A stretch of DNA of 64,000 nt, from the NCBI RefSeq assembly GCF_009707665.1, contig NZ_WLZW01000002.1, forward strand, positions 186,001 through 250,000, in the 5' to 3' direction. Both the position numbers and the translations under genes were made by a program. Numbering within the stretch: the first letter of the stretch is position 1; every line of letters begins with the position of its first letter. The DNA comes from Planomicrobium sp. YIM 101495. Lineage in GTDB: Bacteria; Bacillota; Bacilli; Bacillales_A; Planococcaceae. This document shows, piece after piece, positions 7,949 to 16,577 of this stretch. The notes beneath the pieces were generated by a model. That model worked only from the letters and a program-made list of their open reading frames with translations. It was not told the DNA's origin and did no database searches.

Positions 7949-8626
7949 TTGAAATTAATTCAAGTACGGAAAGGGCAATTCGTCTATTTCCAAAATGAGC
8001 TTCATAAAGTGTATTCGATCAAACCGTTAGCGAGGCAATCCGTTCAGATGATTCGGATCAAGGATATGGAGCAAGTAGCAGGAAAAGCGGAAGAAATCAC
8101 GTTCTGCAAACCGAAGCATCTGGACTCTTTTCTTTTCCTTGGCACACGGTACACGCTCAGGGAAGATGCCGTCGCCGAAGAAGGCGGGTATATCTTGATC
8201 ACCAAGCCGGATCCGGACTATATGGATCATTATACGCTGAATGAGTTCGAAAAAATCGAGTCGGTCGACGGTCCGAACGTTTTGACAACACGCCAGAACA
8301 CGGTGAAATTTCGCGAATTCCTGACGATGATGCAAGGTCAGGAAGAGGGGAGCAACGACATCTCCTACTTGGACAAATCCAAAGTGACAGAGGAACAATT
8401 GCAAGAAGATGAGCAGTTAGAGGAGCGGATCCGTGAACAGAATGCGGTCAGACCTTCAATCGGAGACGTGTATCTTAACCTGGATAACCAAGGCACTGCG
8501 ATGGTCGTGGCGCTCGAAGGCGAGTTTGTCACGCTTGGAACCGGCGAGAAGCTGAATTATAAGGACTTATACAAGTCAGATAACTGGAGTTTCTTCTATA
8601 ACATCAACGACGGGGAATTCCTGTAA
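7949..8626 (+). CDS. Conserved hypothetical protein, 225 aa
   Basis: A 225-residue soluble protein starting with TTG (GGAGGGG about 7 bases upstream). The N-terminal part, KGQFVYFQNELHKVYSIKP, and the C-terminal SIGDVYLNLDNQGTAMVVALEGEFVTLGTGE look like two small beta-barrel modules of similar pattern, joined by an acidic helical linker (about residues 130-165). I cannot name the family. It is divergent from 7526-7825 and ends in its own terminator. Confidence 0.7.
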   Translation: MKLIQVRKGQFVYFQNELHKVYSIKPLARQSVQMIRIKDMEQVAGKAEEITFCKPKHLDSFLFLGTRYTLREDAVAEEGGYILITKPDPDYMDHYTLNEFEKIESVDGPNVLTTRQNTVKFREFLTMMQGQEEGSNDISYLDKSKVTEEQLQEDEQLEERIREQNAVRPSIGDVYLNLDNQGTAMVVALEGEFVTLGTGEKLNYKDLYKSDNWSFFYNINDGEFL

Positions 8627-8644
8627 GAGGAGTTCCGAAAAAGA

Positions 8645-8695
8645 AAAGAAGCGATTCCCCACAAGTCTGCGTGACTTTCGGGAACCGCTTCTTTT
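8645..8695. terminator. Intrinsic terminator
   Basis: AAGAAGCG.TTCCC pairs with GGGAA.CGCTTCTT across a loop of about 20 bases, with a T5 tail on the plus strand and an A-rich start usable on the minus strand. Confidence 0.75.
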
Positions 8696-8715
8696 TGTTG
8701 TTTGTGTAAAGGTCA

Positions 8716-8985
8716 TTATCCGGCGAGCACGTCTTGGAATTCAGGGTTCTGCTCGATGACGCTTTTGGCGAACGCACATTGCGGGATGACTTTTTTTCCC
8801 TCATCACGCGCATGTTGGACCGCCCGTTCGACGAGTTTCTTGCCGGCTCCTTGACCCTTTAATTGGGGGGACACTTCCGTGTGGTCGATCGTCATCACAT
8901 CATCTTCCTCTATGAAAGAAATAAACCCGAGTTCTTCCCCGTTTTCGTTGACTGTGAAGCGGTCGCTTTCTTTCGTGATTTCCAT
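8716..8985 (-). CDS. GNAT-like acetyltransferase, YjdJ type
   Basis: An 89-residue single-domain protein of the short GNAT-like family (YjdJ/YidJ). It contains IDHTEVSPQLKGQGAGKKLVERAV, where QLKGQGAGKKL is the acetyl-CoA pyrophosphate loop, and a conserved VIPQCAF. These mini-GNATs lack the N-terminal strands of full-length acetyltransferases, and their substrate is unknown. AGGAGG precedes the ATG. It is divergent from the catalase-like gene at 9111. Confidence 0.85.
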   Translation of the reverse strand: MEITKESDRFTVNENGEELGFISFIEEDDVMTIDHTEVSPQLKGQGAGKKLVERAVQHARDEGKKVIPQCAFAKSVIEQNPEFQDVLAG

Positions 8986-9110
8986 GGGAATTCCTCCTTC
9001 GTTGTGTAGGTTCTCTGTCTGTATTCCCTTCTTTTCCCGATCTACACTTCGGCTTCGCTACGTTTGTGTTGAGCGGGGAATCGGGTATGGAAAATGGGAG
9101 AGGTGATGGA

Positions 9111-10031
9111 ATGGACAAGATTCGAATGGCCACAAAATCAGTGGACAGCATTGAAGAGACATTCGGGAGGTTTCCCGGACATCGGCGTGCGCATGCGCGC
9201 GGGAAAACATTTAGAGGTATTTTTACAGGATCGGGAGCAGCCGCAGAATGGACGAAAGCAGCACATTTCAAACGGGGGGAAGTGGCGGCTTCAATCCGGT
9301 TTTCTCACTTTTCGCCGGACCCTACATGGGCGGATGCGATGTCTCCCGTCAAAGGAATGGCCGTCCAACTAGGAGGCAATGGGGAAGAAGAACTCAACAT
9401 TGTCGGCGTGACCTCTCCAGTTTTTTTTGCCTCGACGCCTGAAACGTTCGTGGAAATACTGGAAGTCACGAGGTCGGTATCCAAAGGTCGCCCGAATTTA
9501 CACACTTTGATGGCACTGCTGAAAGATTTTCCGGAAAGCCGGGCGATGCTGGAAGCAGTGAAGAAATTCCAAGCACCTGCAGGGTTTAGTGCAGGACTTT
9601 ATCATTCGATCCATGCCTATTATTTCGTGGGAGAAGGAAAACGGCAGCCGATCAAATATGTGTGGGAACCGGTAGACGGCGTTAAAGGACTGTCTGCGAT
9701 GGAGCTTGCATCTCTGCCGATCGGATTTTACGAAGTGCAGATCGAAGACCGGCTTGCCGTAAGTCCCGTGCGTTTTCGTCTCCTGGTGATACTTGGTGAA
9801 CCGGACGACCCGACCGATGATCCGACAAAAGAATGGCCATCCGACAGGAAGACGGCCGTTCTCGGAGAACTGACGATTTTGAAAGAAGATCCGGCGGTGG
9901 ACGCCCTGTTGTTCGACCCGACTGTTGTGGCAGCGGGCATCGAATGTTCAGAAGACCCGGTCCTTCGCTTCCGGAGTCCTGCCTACCGCGCATCGTTCGA
10001 ACGACGGTCGGCAGAAATCGGCGAACAGTGA
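9111..10031 (+). CDS. Catalase-family peroxidase
   Basis: A 306-residue protein of the catalase-related mini-peroxidase group (SrpA-like), shorter than the 480-residue minimum of true catalases. Conserved pieces are FPGHRRAHARGKTFRG (distal His region), AASIRFSHFSPDPTW..VKGMAVQLG (heme pocket), and near the C-terminus GIECSEDPVLRFRSPAYRASFERR, whose Tyr probably ligates heme iron. Such proteins reduce peroxides with organic donors rather than dismutating H2O2. No signal peptide is seen. The ATG at 9111 follows GGGAGAGGTG. Confidence 0.83.
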   Translation: MDKIRMATKSVDSIEETFGRFPGHRRAHARGKTFRGIFTGSGAAAEWTKAAHFKRGEVAASIRFSHFSPDPTWADAMSPVKGMAVQLGGNGEEELNIVGVTSPVFFASTPETFVEILEVTRSVSKGRPNLHTLMALLKDFPESRAMLEAVKKFQAPAGFSAGLYHSIHAYYFVGEGKRQPIKYVWEPVDGVKGLSAMELASLPIGFYEVQIEDRLAVSPVRFRLLVILGEPDDPTDDPTKEWPSDRKTAVLGELTILKEDPAVDALLFDPTVVAAGIECSEDPVLRFRSPAYRASFERRSAEIGEQ

Positions 10032-10056
10032 CTGGATCTGAAAGTTTTTAATGTAA

Positions 10057-10096
10057 AAAGGACTTGTCGCCAAATGGGATTGGCGGCGAGTCCTTT
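10057..10096. terminator. Bidirectional intrinsic terminator
   Basis: AAAAGGACT..CGCCAA pairs with TTGGCGgCG..AGTCCTTTT between the convergent peroxidase and dehydrogenase genes. Confidence 0.8.
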
Positions 10097-10124
10097 TCGT
10101 CATCCTTTTATGCAGAAGGGATCT

Positions 10125-11504
10125 TCAGTAAAGTTTCCCTTGTTTGTATAACACAGTCGACAGGCGGCTTACAGCATGGATGAAGCAGTTTTCCCGCAAG
10201 GAATGGGGGTCTCCGAAATATTGCGGAAGAAGCGTGTCCATCGTACGCTGCATCTGTTCGATCAGCAGGCGGTACACTTCCTCCTCGGAGTAAAACTGCG
10301 TCTCGCGTCCTTGCAGCCACTCTAGGTAAGAGACGATGACACCGCCCGCATTAGCTAAAATATCAGGAACGATGATGACGCCGTGTTTACTTAAATACTC
10401 ATCAGCTTCTTGGGTTGTCGGTGCATTGGCTCCTTCGACGATGACTTTCGCTCTGACATCTTTCATATTGCCTTCATGAATCTGATTTTCCAGCGCGGCA
10501 AGCAGGAGGATATCGACATCCATCGTCACGAGATCATCACGCTTCCGGATTTCCGCCTGGATTTGGGCTTCCTGCAATTGCTCATCCGTCGTCGGCAGGT
10601 CGCCGGCATTTGTCGAAGCGAATTGGATGAGTGCCGGAATGTTCAGTCCGCTTTCGTTATACAGCATGACGTTACGGTCTGACACAGCGACGATCGAGTG
10701 GTCGATCTTTCGGCAATTGAACGCTTCAAGTGCAGCGACGGATCCGACATTCCCGAAGCCTTGGACAGCCATGGTCAATGGGCGCTGGGTAACGCTGAGC
10801 GCAGATGCTGCGAAAGGGTTGTCGGATGTTGCAAGCCATTGCCGGTTCGCTTCGATGAAGTCGTGGAACAAGTAGCGGAAAGTAAAGTAAACGCCTTTCC
10901 CTGTCGCTTCCCGTCGGCCGAGCGATCCACCGTTCGCGACACTTTTGCCGGTGAAGCTCCCCAAGTAAGGTGTACCGGAGTGGATCTTTTTATACTCGGC
11001 CATCATCCAGTCCATTTCCCGTTCGCCGGATCCCATGTCGGGTGCCGGAATGTCTTTGTCCGGTCCGATAACGTCGGCGAAGTAACGGACGTATTTCCGC
11101 GAGATGGCATTGAGTTCCTTGACGGAATATTCCCGTGGGTTAAGGACGATACCGCCTTTGCCGCCGCCGAAAGGCACGTCATGCAAAGCGTTTTTCAGCG
11201 TCATGAGAAACGCAAGGTTCACGACTTCGTCTTCGTTGACGGTTTCGTGGAAGCGGATGCCGCCTTTATACGGGCCGAGCGCGTCGTTATGCTGGACGCG
11301 GAATGATGGAACACGCACAACGCTGCCATTGTCGAGCGGAACCCGCAGGAACGATTGGTGGATTTTGTTTGGGGTGGAAAGGATGGCGCTGAGCGAAGTG
11401 AAGGCCTGTTCGCGCATAGATCCTTGCAGGTCAGGGAGAAACTCCTTGTTCCGCAGCAATGCCCCGAGCGATTCTTCGACAATTGTCTCTGTTTGTTCTT
11501 TCAT
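10125..11504 (-). CDS. Glu/Leu/Phe/Val dehydrogenase, probably glutamate dehydrogenase
   Basis: A 459-residue protein catalysing reversible oxidative deamination of an amino acid with NAD(P). The substrate lysine is K116 in PFGGGKGGIV, the catalytic Asp is D156 in PAPDMGSGE, and the Rossmann loop GFGNVGS is at 249-255. It is about 30 residues longer than Bacillus GudB/RocG. Extra residues lie just before the Rossmann domain (about 220-243, including ATSDNPFAASALS), so the substrate could differ from glutamate. The ATG at 11504 has GGAGGT 8 bases upstream; an upstream in-frame start is ignored. Confidence 0.88.
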   Translation of the reverse strand: MKEQTETIVEESLGALLRNKEFLPDLQGSMREQAFTSLSAILSTPNKIHQSFLRVPLDNGSVVRVPSFRVQHNDALGPYKGGIRFHETVNEDEVVNLAFLMTLKNALHDVPFGGGKGGIVLNPREYSVKELNAISRKYVRYFADVIGPDKDIPAPDMGSGEREMDWMMAEYKKIHSGTPYLGSFTGKSVANGGSLGRREATGKGVYFTFRYLFHDFIEANRQWLATSDNPFAASALSVTQRPLTMAVQGFGNVGSVAALEAFNCRKIDHSIVAVSDRNVMLYNESGLNIPALIQFASTNAGDLPTTDEQLQEAQIQAEIRKRDDLVTMDVDILLLAALENQIHEGNMKDVRAKVIVEGANAPTTQEADEYLSKHGVIIVPDILANAGGVIVSYLEWLQGRETQFYSEEEVYRLLIEQMQRTMDTLLPQYFGDPHSLRENCFIHAVSRLSTVLYKQGKLY

Positions 11505-11573
11505 CAACGAACACCTCCGAATAGATTTCTGTCTTCCTTTACCCTTTAAGTGTAGAAATATGTCCAAACGAGA

Positions 11574-11622
11574 AAAAGCTACTCACAGAAGCCACTTGAA
11601 TGGCACTCCAGAATAGCTTTTT
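11574..11622. terminator. Intrinsic terminator of the BCCT gene
   Basis: AAAAAGCTA (11574-11582) pairs with TAGCTTTTT (11614-11622), with an inner GCCA/TGGC stem. It can act on both strands but lies directly after the minus-strand BCCT gene. Confidence 0.65.
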
Positions 11623-11629
11623 CTATTTA

Positions 11630-13120
11630 TCATTTTCGTGTTCTTGGTGCAGGCAATTCCATTTTTAATGCTTTGAACAAAGAGAAGATCATGAGAATCA
11701 TGACAAATGAAAATGGTAATGCTGCGACAATGATCGTGTTTTGTACGGCATCGAGTCCACCGACAGACAGGAGGATCGCAGCGACAAGCGACTGGGCGAT
11801 GCCCCACAGCACTTTGATCTGGTTGCTCGGAAGCAAGGAGCCGTTCGTTGACTGCATGCCGAGGACGAACGTCGCAGAATCGGCTGAGGTAATGAAAAAG
11901 ATAGAAACGAGCAGGATTGCAATCAATGACATGACGGTGCCGAGCGGCATTTGACTGAACATAGCGAACAGTGTCTGCTCAGTCGGGAAGACCGTTAAGT
12001 CGAATCCGCTGCGTTGTGTTTCGATTGCCGTCGTTCCAAAAATTGAAAACCAGATCGACCCGAATAATGTCGGAGTGATCACGACGCCGATCAGGAACTC
12101 ACGAATTGTGCGTCCTTTCGAGATGCGTGCGATGAACATACTGACGAATGGCGCCCATGAAATCCACCAAGCCCAGTAGAAGATCGTCCAGCCGTCCAGC
12201 CAAGCGCGACTGTCGGAGTCAAGTGGTGCGGAAGCAAAGCTCAGGCTGATCAAGTTTTGCATATACGTCCCGAATGTATCGGTGAACATATTCAGCATCA
12301 ATATAGTAGGACCTAGAATAAGGACGAGGATCATCAAGGAAATCGCAAGAACCATATTCGTATTCGACAAATATTTAATGCCTTTATTGAGACCTGACCA
12401 GGCAGAGATGACGAACAGGACCGTGACGGCAGCGATGATGACCAGCTGGACCCAATATTCCTGAGGGACACCAAACAAGTAGCTGAGGCCGCCGTTTATT
12501 TGGGAAGCGCCGAATCCGAGTGATGTTGCGACACCGAAGACCGTCGCAAATACCGCAAGAACATCGATTAATGTACCGAGCGGACCGTTCATCTTATCGC
12601 CGAAAATCGGTTTAAGTGTAGCTGAGATCAAGGCAGGTTCACCTTTACGGAACTGGAAAAAAGCGAGTGCTAATGCGACCATGCCGTACATAGCCCACAC
12701 ATGGATTCCCCAGTGGTAATAAGTTCGCTGCAGAGCTTCTTTATAAGCTGCATTCGAACCGAGTTCGGCATTCGGTGATTGGATAGCATAATGAGAAAGT
12801 GGTTCGGACGCGCCGTAGAAGACAAGTCCGATTCCCATGCCAGCAGAGAAGAGCATGGCAATCCAACTGATTGTTGAGAATTCAGGCCGGTCTGCATCTT
12901 TACCGAGGCGGATCTTGCCATACGGACTAATGATGACGATGACAGTGAAGACGAGAAGAAGACCCATCAGCATCAAATAATACCAGCCGAAGCCGGTGTT
13001 GATGGCTGTACGGATTGTACTGGTGGCTTTTTCAAATTGTTCAGGAGCCACTACACCGAAGAGCACGGTAAAAATCACAAGGGCAAACGTAATATAAAAG
13101 ACTTTTGAAGCTTTCTTCAT
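11630..13120 (-). CDS. BCCT-family betaine/choline/carnitine transporter
   Basis: A 496-residue membrane protein with the 12-helix BCCT fold. The signature WTIFYWAWWISWAPFVSMFIARISKGR is split across helix 8, with the tryptophan box that binds trimethylammonium groups, and MGIGLVFYGASEP forms the helix 3 glycine stretch. It most likely imports glycine betaine with sodium as osmoprotectant (OpuD/BetL type); substrate preference is inferred only from the family. The C-terminal tail is short, so osmosensing may be limited. GAGGAGG precedes the ATG. Confidence 0.93.
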   Translation of the reverse strand: MKKASKVFYITFALVIFTVLFGVVAPEQFEKATSTIRTAINTGFGWYYLMLMGLLLVFTVIVIISPYGKIRLGKDADRPEFSTISWIAMLFSAGMGIGLVFYGASEPLSHYAIQSPNAELGSNAAYKEALQRTYYHWGIHVWAMYGMVALALAFFQFRKGEPALISATLKPIFGDKMNGPLGTLIDVLAVFATVFGVATSLGFGASQINGGLSYLFGVPQEYWVQLVIIAAVTVLFVISAWSGLNKGIKYLSNTNMVLAISLMILVLILGPTILMLNMFTDTFGTYMQNLISLSFASAPLDSDSRAWLDGWTIFYWAWWISWAPFVSMFIARISKGRTIREFLIGVVITPTLFGSIWFSIFGTTAIETQRSGFDLTVFPTEQTLFAMFSQMPLGTVMSLIAILLVSIFFITSADSATFVLGMQSTNGSLLPSNQIKVLWGIAQSLVAAILLSVGGLDAVQNTIIVAALPFSFVMILMIFSLFKALKMELPAPRTRK

Positions 13121-13209
13121 AAATTCCTCCTCAGACCATTTTTGGCCACATGGTTATTTAGGATAGCTTTATTTGGAGCACCCGTCAACTGACAGGTGAC
13201 GGAGAAAGG

Positions 13210-13764
13210 TCACCAAAAATCGGACTGCTGTTCTTCCGCCGCAATCCGGAGATCATCAGGCGTGATCAAAAAGAGCTGATATTCGTTTGCTTCTTTGAAG
13301 CGATCGGCCTCTTCTTTAATGAATTTCGGACTGCCACCGGTCTCTTCATCGAACATGAGCAACAAGGCATCGGAATTGCGCAGCAAGAACCGGTTCTTCT
13401 CGACGAACTGCCAAGGGGCCTCGTACGGCCGGTTCGTCAGCGGGCGGAAGAAATCCGCGTGCATCGTGATCATCTCGTACTGCGCTTTCCGCGATTCATT
13501 CCAATTCTTCTCCTGCTCCAAAAATGGCGGCATGACGGCGTATTTCAAATCCGGGAATTCCTCCTGCAAATCCAGTACGACTTCCGCCGCCCAAAATTCC
13601 ACGCCGGGCTGCCCCGAAGTGATGATCCATTCGAGTCCTTCGTCGAGCAGCATCCGGAACTGCGTTTCCAATACTTTCTTGATGATGCGGACGCCGGGAT
13701 TCTCTTCATTGAAGACACCGAGTTCATGTGGCTTATAGCCTGATACCGCAACGCGCTTCAGCAT
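13210..13764 (-). CDS. ypsA: YpsA, SLOG-superfamily protein (DUF1273)
   Basis: A 184-residue protein matching the YpsA family: VAVSGYKPHELGVF at the start, WIITSGQPGVEFWAAEVVLDL in the middle (Rossmann-like nucleotide pocket) and NSDALLLMFDEETGGSPKF near the end. In Firmicutes YpsA has been linked to cell division and stress; its ligand is not known. The start ATG has AGGAGG upstream. It usually sits near gpsB or recU in Bacillus, but here neither is adjacent. The gap to the BCCT gene is 90 bases in the same direction. Confidence 0.88.
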   Translation of the reverse strand: MLKRVAVSGYKPHELGVFNEENPGVRIIKKVLETQFRMLLDEGLEWIITSGQPGVEFWAAEVVLDLQEEFPDLKYAVMPPFLEQEKNWNESRKAQYEMITMHADFFRPLTNRPYEAPWQFVEKNRFLLRNSDALLLMFDEETGGSPKFIKEEADRFKEANEYQLFLITPDDLRIAAEEQQSDFW

Positions 13765-13848
13765 GCAGCATTCCTCCTGACAATCGTTATGACTTCCTGA
13801 TATAAGTTAAAATAAAAAATCGAAGCTATAGAAAGTTGGAAGAAATCG

Positions 13849-13957
13849 CTCCAGGCGGACGCTTTCCGCGGGAGCAGCGCTGAGCCTCCTCAGTCGCTTC
13901 GCTCCCTGCGGGGTCTCATCACTACTCTATTTCCGCAGGAGTCGCCGCCTTCCGCTT
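13849..13957. repeat. REP-like structured intergenic repeat
   Basis: In the 445-base gap 13765-14209 lies a GC-rich element running from CTCCAGGCGGACGCTTTCCG to the final CGCCGCCTTCCGC; AGGCGG near 13854 pairs with CCGCCT at about 13945-13950. It contains CCTCAGTCGCTTCGCTCCCTG and GGGGTCTCAT. Very similar elements are scattered between genes in many Bacillaceae and Planococcaceae (from memory). The rest of the gap, apart from the promoter and operator near 14150, shows nothing. Confidence 0.7.
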
Positions 13958-14121
13958 TTTCTTCTTAAATGGAGTGTGGTGGCAACAGATATCACCCCTC
14001 ATCACTACCTATGAAATATCGGAAAACCCATTTATTAATCTCAACTTATATAGTTTATCCGAAAACAGGAGAGAACGCACTGCGGAGCGTGACGGGCCGT
14101 TGTAGAGGCGAGCGGATAAGC

Positions 14122-14150
14122 TTGCAGTCCATAAGTGAAAACGGTAACAT
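14122..14150 (+). promoter_or_regulatory. Candidate sigma-A promoter of the SDR/TetR operon
   Basis: TTGCAG (14122-14127), 17-base spacer, TAACAT (14145-14150). The palindromic operator begins 18 bases downstream, within the expected first transcribed bases. Confidence 0.4.
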
Positions 14151-14167
14151 ATGCATTAAGAATTCAG

Positions 14168-14191
14168 AACATACTAACTAGTTAGTATGTT
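14168..14191. promoter_or_regulatory. 24-bp perfect palindrome, probable TetR operator
   Basis: The half-site AACATACTAACT is followed directly by its exact reverse complement. It lies 18 bases before the SDR start codon, and the next gene encodes a TetR-family regulator; size and position are typical of autoregulated TetR operators. Confidence 0.75.
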
Positions 14192-14209
14192 GGGAAAGGA
14201 GGAAATGGG

Positions 14210-14983
14210 ATGCACGTATTGGACTTGTTTAAATTGGATGGAAAAACGGCCATCATCACTGGCGGAGGAAGGGGGCTGGGTGCCCAGATTGCAGAAGGGT
14301 TCGCCGAAGCGGGAGCGAATGTCGTCCTGTGCTCGAGAAAAGTGGAAGCATGTGAAGAAGTCGCAGCCGGAGTAAAGGAAAAAGGAGTAAAGGCACTAGC
14401 GCTCGCCTGCGACGTCACGGACCCCAAACAAGTGGCGGAAGTGGTGAGAAGAACGGTAGAGGAATTCGGGACGATCGATATTGTCGTCAACAACTCCGGC
14501 GCTTCCTGGGGAGCACCGGTAGCGGAAATGCCGCTCGAAGCATGGACCAAGGTCATGGAGACAAACGTCACAGGGACGTTCTTGATGAGTCAAGCGGCTG
14601 GTGCGGTCATGCGGGACAACGGTGGCGGGAAAATCATCAATATCGCATCCGTCGCAGGACTCGGCGGGACCGATCCGCGGTTCCTGGATGCCATCGGCTA
14701 TAACACGAGCAAAGGTGCAGTCATCACTTTCACGAAAGACTTGGCAGCGAAATGGGGAGCGGACAACATTCAAGTCAATGCACTGGCACCAGGCTTCTTC
14801 CCGACGAAAATGTCACGCGTCGTGATCGACCAAGGCGGCGAATATATTTTGGACCGGACGCCGCTCAGACGATTCGGTTCGGAAGAGGATTTGAAAGGAG
14901 CAGCTTTATTCCTCGCTTCGAAAGCATCCGATTACGTGACCGGGGATGTCCTGATGGTCGATGGCGGCATGCACGCGCTTTGA
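14210..14983 (+). CDS. SDR-family NAD(P)-dependent oxidoreductase (FabG-like)
   Basis: A 257-residue classical short-chain dehydrogenase. The cofactor loop is TGGGRGLGAQI (about residues 17-27), the NNSGASWG motif follows strand 4, the catalytic Ser is in NIASVAGLGG, and the YNTSK motif supplies Tyr and Lys. It probably reduces a 3-oxo or hydroxy substrate in the cytosol; the substrate is unknown. GGAGGAAATGGG precedes the ATG. It is the first gene of a regulator-controlled cluster with TetR and a quinone oxidoreductase, suggesting detoxification or acyl degradation. Confidence 0.88.
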   Translation: MHVLDLFKLDGKTAIITGGGRGLGAQIAEGFAEAGANVVLCSRKVEACEEVAAGVKEKGVKALALACDVTDPKQVAEVVRRTVEEFGTIDIVVNNSGASWGAPVAEMPLEAWTKVMETNVTGTFLMSQAAGAVMRDNGGGKIINIASVAGLGGTDPRFLDAIGYNTSKGAVITFTKDLAAKWGADNIQVNALAPGFFPTKMSRVVIDQGGEYILDRTPLRRFGSEEDLKGAALFLASKASDYVTGDVLMVDGGMHAL

Positions 14984-14990
14984 AGGGCTG

Positions 14991-15560
14991 GTGAAAGAAG
15001 TGAAAGAAAAGATCAGGCAGGCAAGCGTCCGCTTGTTCGAGCAGCAAGGCTTCACGGAAACATCGATCCAGCATATCGTCGAAGCGCTCGGCGTCACGAA
15101 AGGAACGTTCTACTATTACTTCGCAACGAAAGAGCAGCTGCTTATGGAAATCCATCTCCTATATATAGGGCAGCTGCTGGAGCGTCAACAGCAAATCGAG
15201 CAGACGGATGAGCCGTTCGCGGAAAAAGTGAAGGAGACAATCCGCCTTTTGATTACAGATATTGCAGAGTATGGTCCGAGCGGCCGTGTCTTCATGCGAG
15301 AGATCCGTCATCTGGAAGAAGAGAACGCGGATGAAGTGAAAAGGCAGCGGGAGCAATTCCGGCTCAGTATCGAGAAGCTTATTGCGGAAGGGCTGGCACA
15401 AGGGGAATTCCGCTCGGATCTGCGTCCGGACATGATCGCCTTCGCCATCCTAGGCGTCGCGAATTGGAGCTATCAATGGTTCAGTCCACAAGGGGAAGTG
15501 TCGGCGGAAGAGCTTGCCGCAATCTACAGCAAGATGATCTTGGAAGGCATTGTGGGATAG
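14991..15560 (+). CDS. TetR/AcrR-family transcriptional regulator
   Basis: About 189 residues. The N-terminal helix-turn-helix spans KIRQASVRLFEQQGF..TSIQHIVEALGVTKGTFYYYF, and the C-terminal ligand domain contains ITDIAEYGPSGRVFMREIRHLEEEN, resembling FadR (YsiA)-type regulators that sense acyl-CoA. The start is uncertain: GTG 14991 lies very close to the SDR stop, and GTG 15000 has GGTG 7 bases upstream. It most likely represses the cluster through the palindrome at 14168-14191; this is inference from position. Confidence 0.85.
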   Translation: MKEVKEKIRQASVRLFEQQGFTETSIQHIVEALGVTKGTFYYYFATKEQLLMEIHLLYIGQLLERQQQIEQTDEPFAEKVKETIRLLITDIAEYGPSGRVFMREIRHLEEENADEVKRQREQFRLSIEKLIAEGLAQGEFRSDLRPDMIAFAILGVANWSYQWFSPQGEVSAEELAAIYSKMILEGIVG

Positions 15561-15602
15561 ATGAAGAAGGATTGAAGGAGAACGAAAGGGGAGACGGTGG
15601 GA

Positions 15603-16577
15603 ATGAAAACGATTGGGTTCGAACAATTCGGTGGTCCGGAAGTATTGGCAGTGAAACAAGTGGAGCGACCACAGCCGAAAGAACAAGAAGTTGTCGTGGA
15701 AGTGAAAGCGATCGGCGTCAACTATGCAGACACAGCAAGACGGGAAGGGAAATACGTAGTCCCGACCAATCTGCCATACATACCTGGGTCGGAAGTGGCT
15801 GGCGTTGTCGCAGAAACGGGAAGTGCAGTGACTTCTGTCCAAAAAGGGGATCATGTCGTCGCACTCATAGAGTCGGGTGGCTATGCTGAAGCGGTCGCGA
15901 TCGATGAGCGGCTGTTGATTCCGGTGCCGGACGGCGTCAGTTTCGAGCAGGCGGTCGCATTGCCACTTCAAGGGCTCAGTGCATACCATATCCTGAAAAC
16001 GATGGGACGGCTCGCACCAGGCGAGAGTGTCTTGATCCATGCCGCGGCAGGTGGCGTCGGAGCTATCGCCGTCCAATTGGCGAAGCTGTTCGGAGCAGGG
16101 CAAATCATCGCGACTGCCAGTACGGAGGAGAAGCTCGAACATGCCCGTCAGATGGGCGCAACCGACCTTGTCAATTACACGGAAGCGGGCTGGGAAGGGA
16201 AGGTGAGAGAGCTGACAGACGGCAAAGGTGTCGATGTGGCGCTCGAGATGGTTGGCGGCGAAGTGTTCAATAAGACGCTGACATGTTTAGCACCTTTTGG
16301 ACGCCTCGTCATTTTCGGAGCGGCAAGCGGGGAGCAGGCAGTCTTCGCACCTGCACAACTGATGAAACGGAACCAATCGGTCATCGGCTTCTTCCTTCCG
16401 CAGATCATGCGCAACCCTGCCCTTCTCCAAAGCAGCCTGCAGGAATTGCTAGGCTACATGAAAGAAGACAGTCTCGAATTGACGATCGGCGGAACGTACC
16501 CGCTTGCACAGGCAGCGGATGTCCATCGCTTGCTGCAAGGCAGAAAAACAATCGGAAAGTTGGTGCTTACACCATGA
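15603..16577 (+). CDS. NADPH:quinone oxidoreductase-like MDR protein
   Basis: A 324-residue medium-chain dehydrogenase/reductase without the zinc ligands of alcohol dehydrogenase. IKAIGVNYADTARREGKY-like sequence near residue 40, PYIPGSEVAGVV, and the NADPH loop AAAGGVGAIAVQLAK (about 147-161) are typical of Qor. It would reduce quinones or enones using NADPH. AGGGGAG precedes the ATG at 15603. Its stop overlaps the start of the next gene (ATGA), so the two are translationally coupled. Confidence 0.88.
   Translation: MKTIGFEQFGGPEVLAVKQVERPQPKEQEVVVEVKAIGVNYADTARREGKYVVPTNLPYIPGSEVAGVVAETGSAVTSVQKGDHVVALIESGGYAEAVAIDERLLIPVPDGVSFEQAVALPLQGLSAYHILKTMGRLAPGESVLIHAAAGGVGAIAVQLAKLFGAGQIIATASTEEKLEHARQMGATDLVNYTEAGWEGKVRELTDGKGVDVALEMVGGEVFNKTLTCLAPFGRLVIFGAASGEQAVFAPAQLMKRNQSVIGFFLPQIMRNPALLQSSLQELLGYMKEDSLELTIGGTYPLAQAADVHRLLQGRKTIGKLVLTP

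Noticed and set aside
7949-8626. Long minus-strand frame 8027-8404 opposite the hypothetical gene.
   Set aside because: Shadow of the plus-strand gene; no ribosome site.
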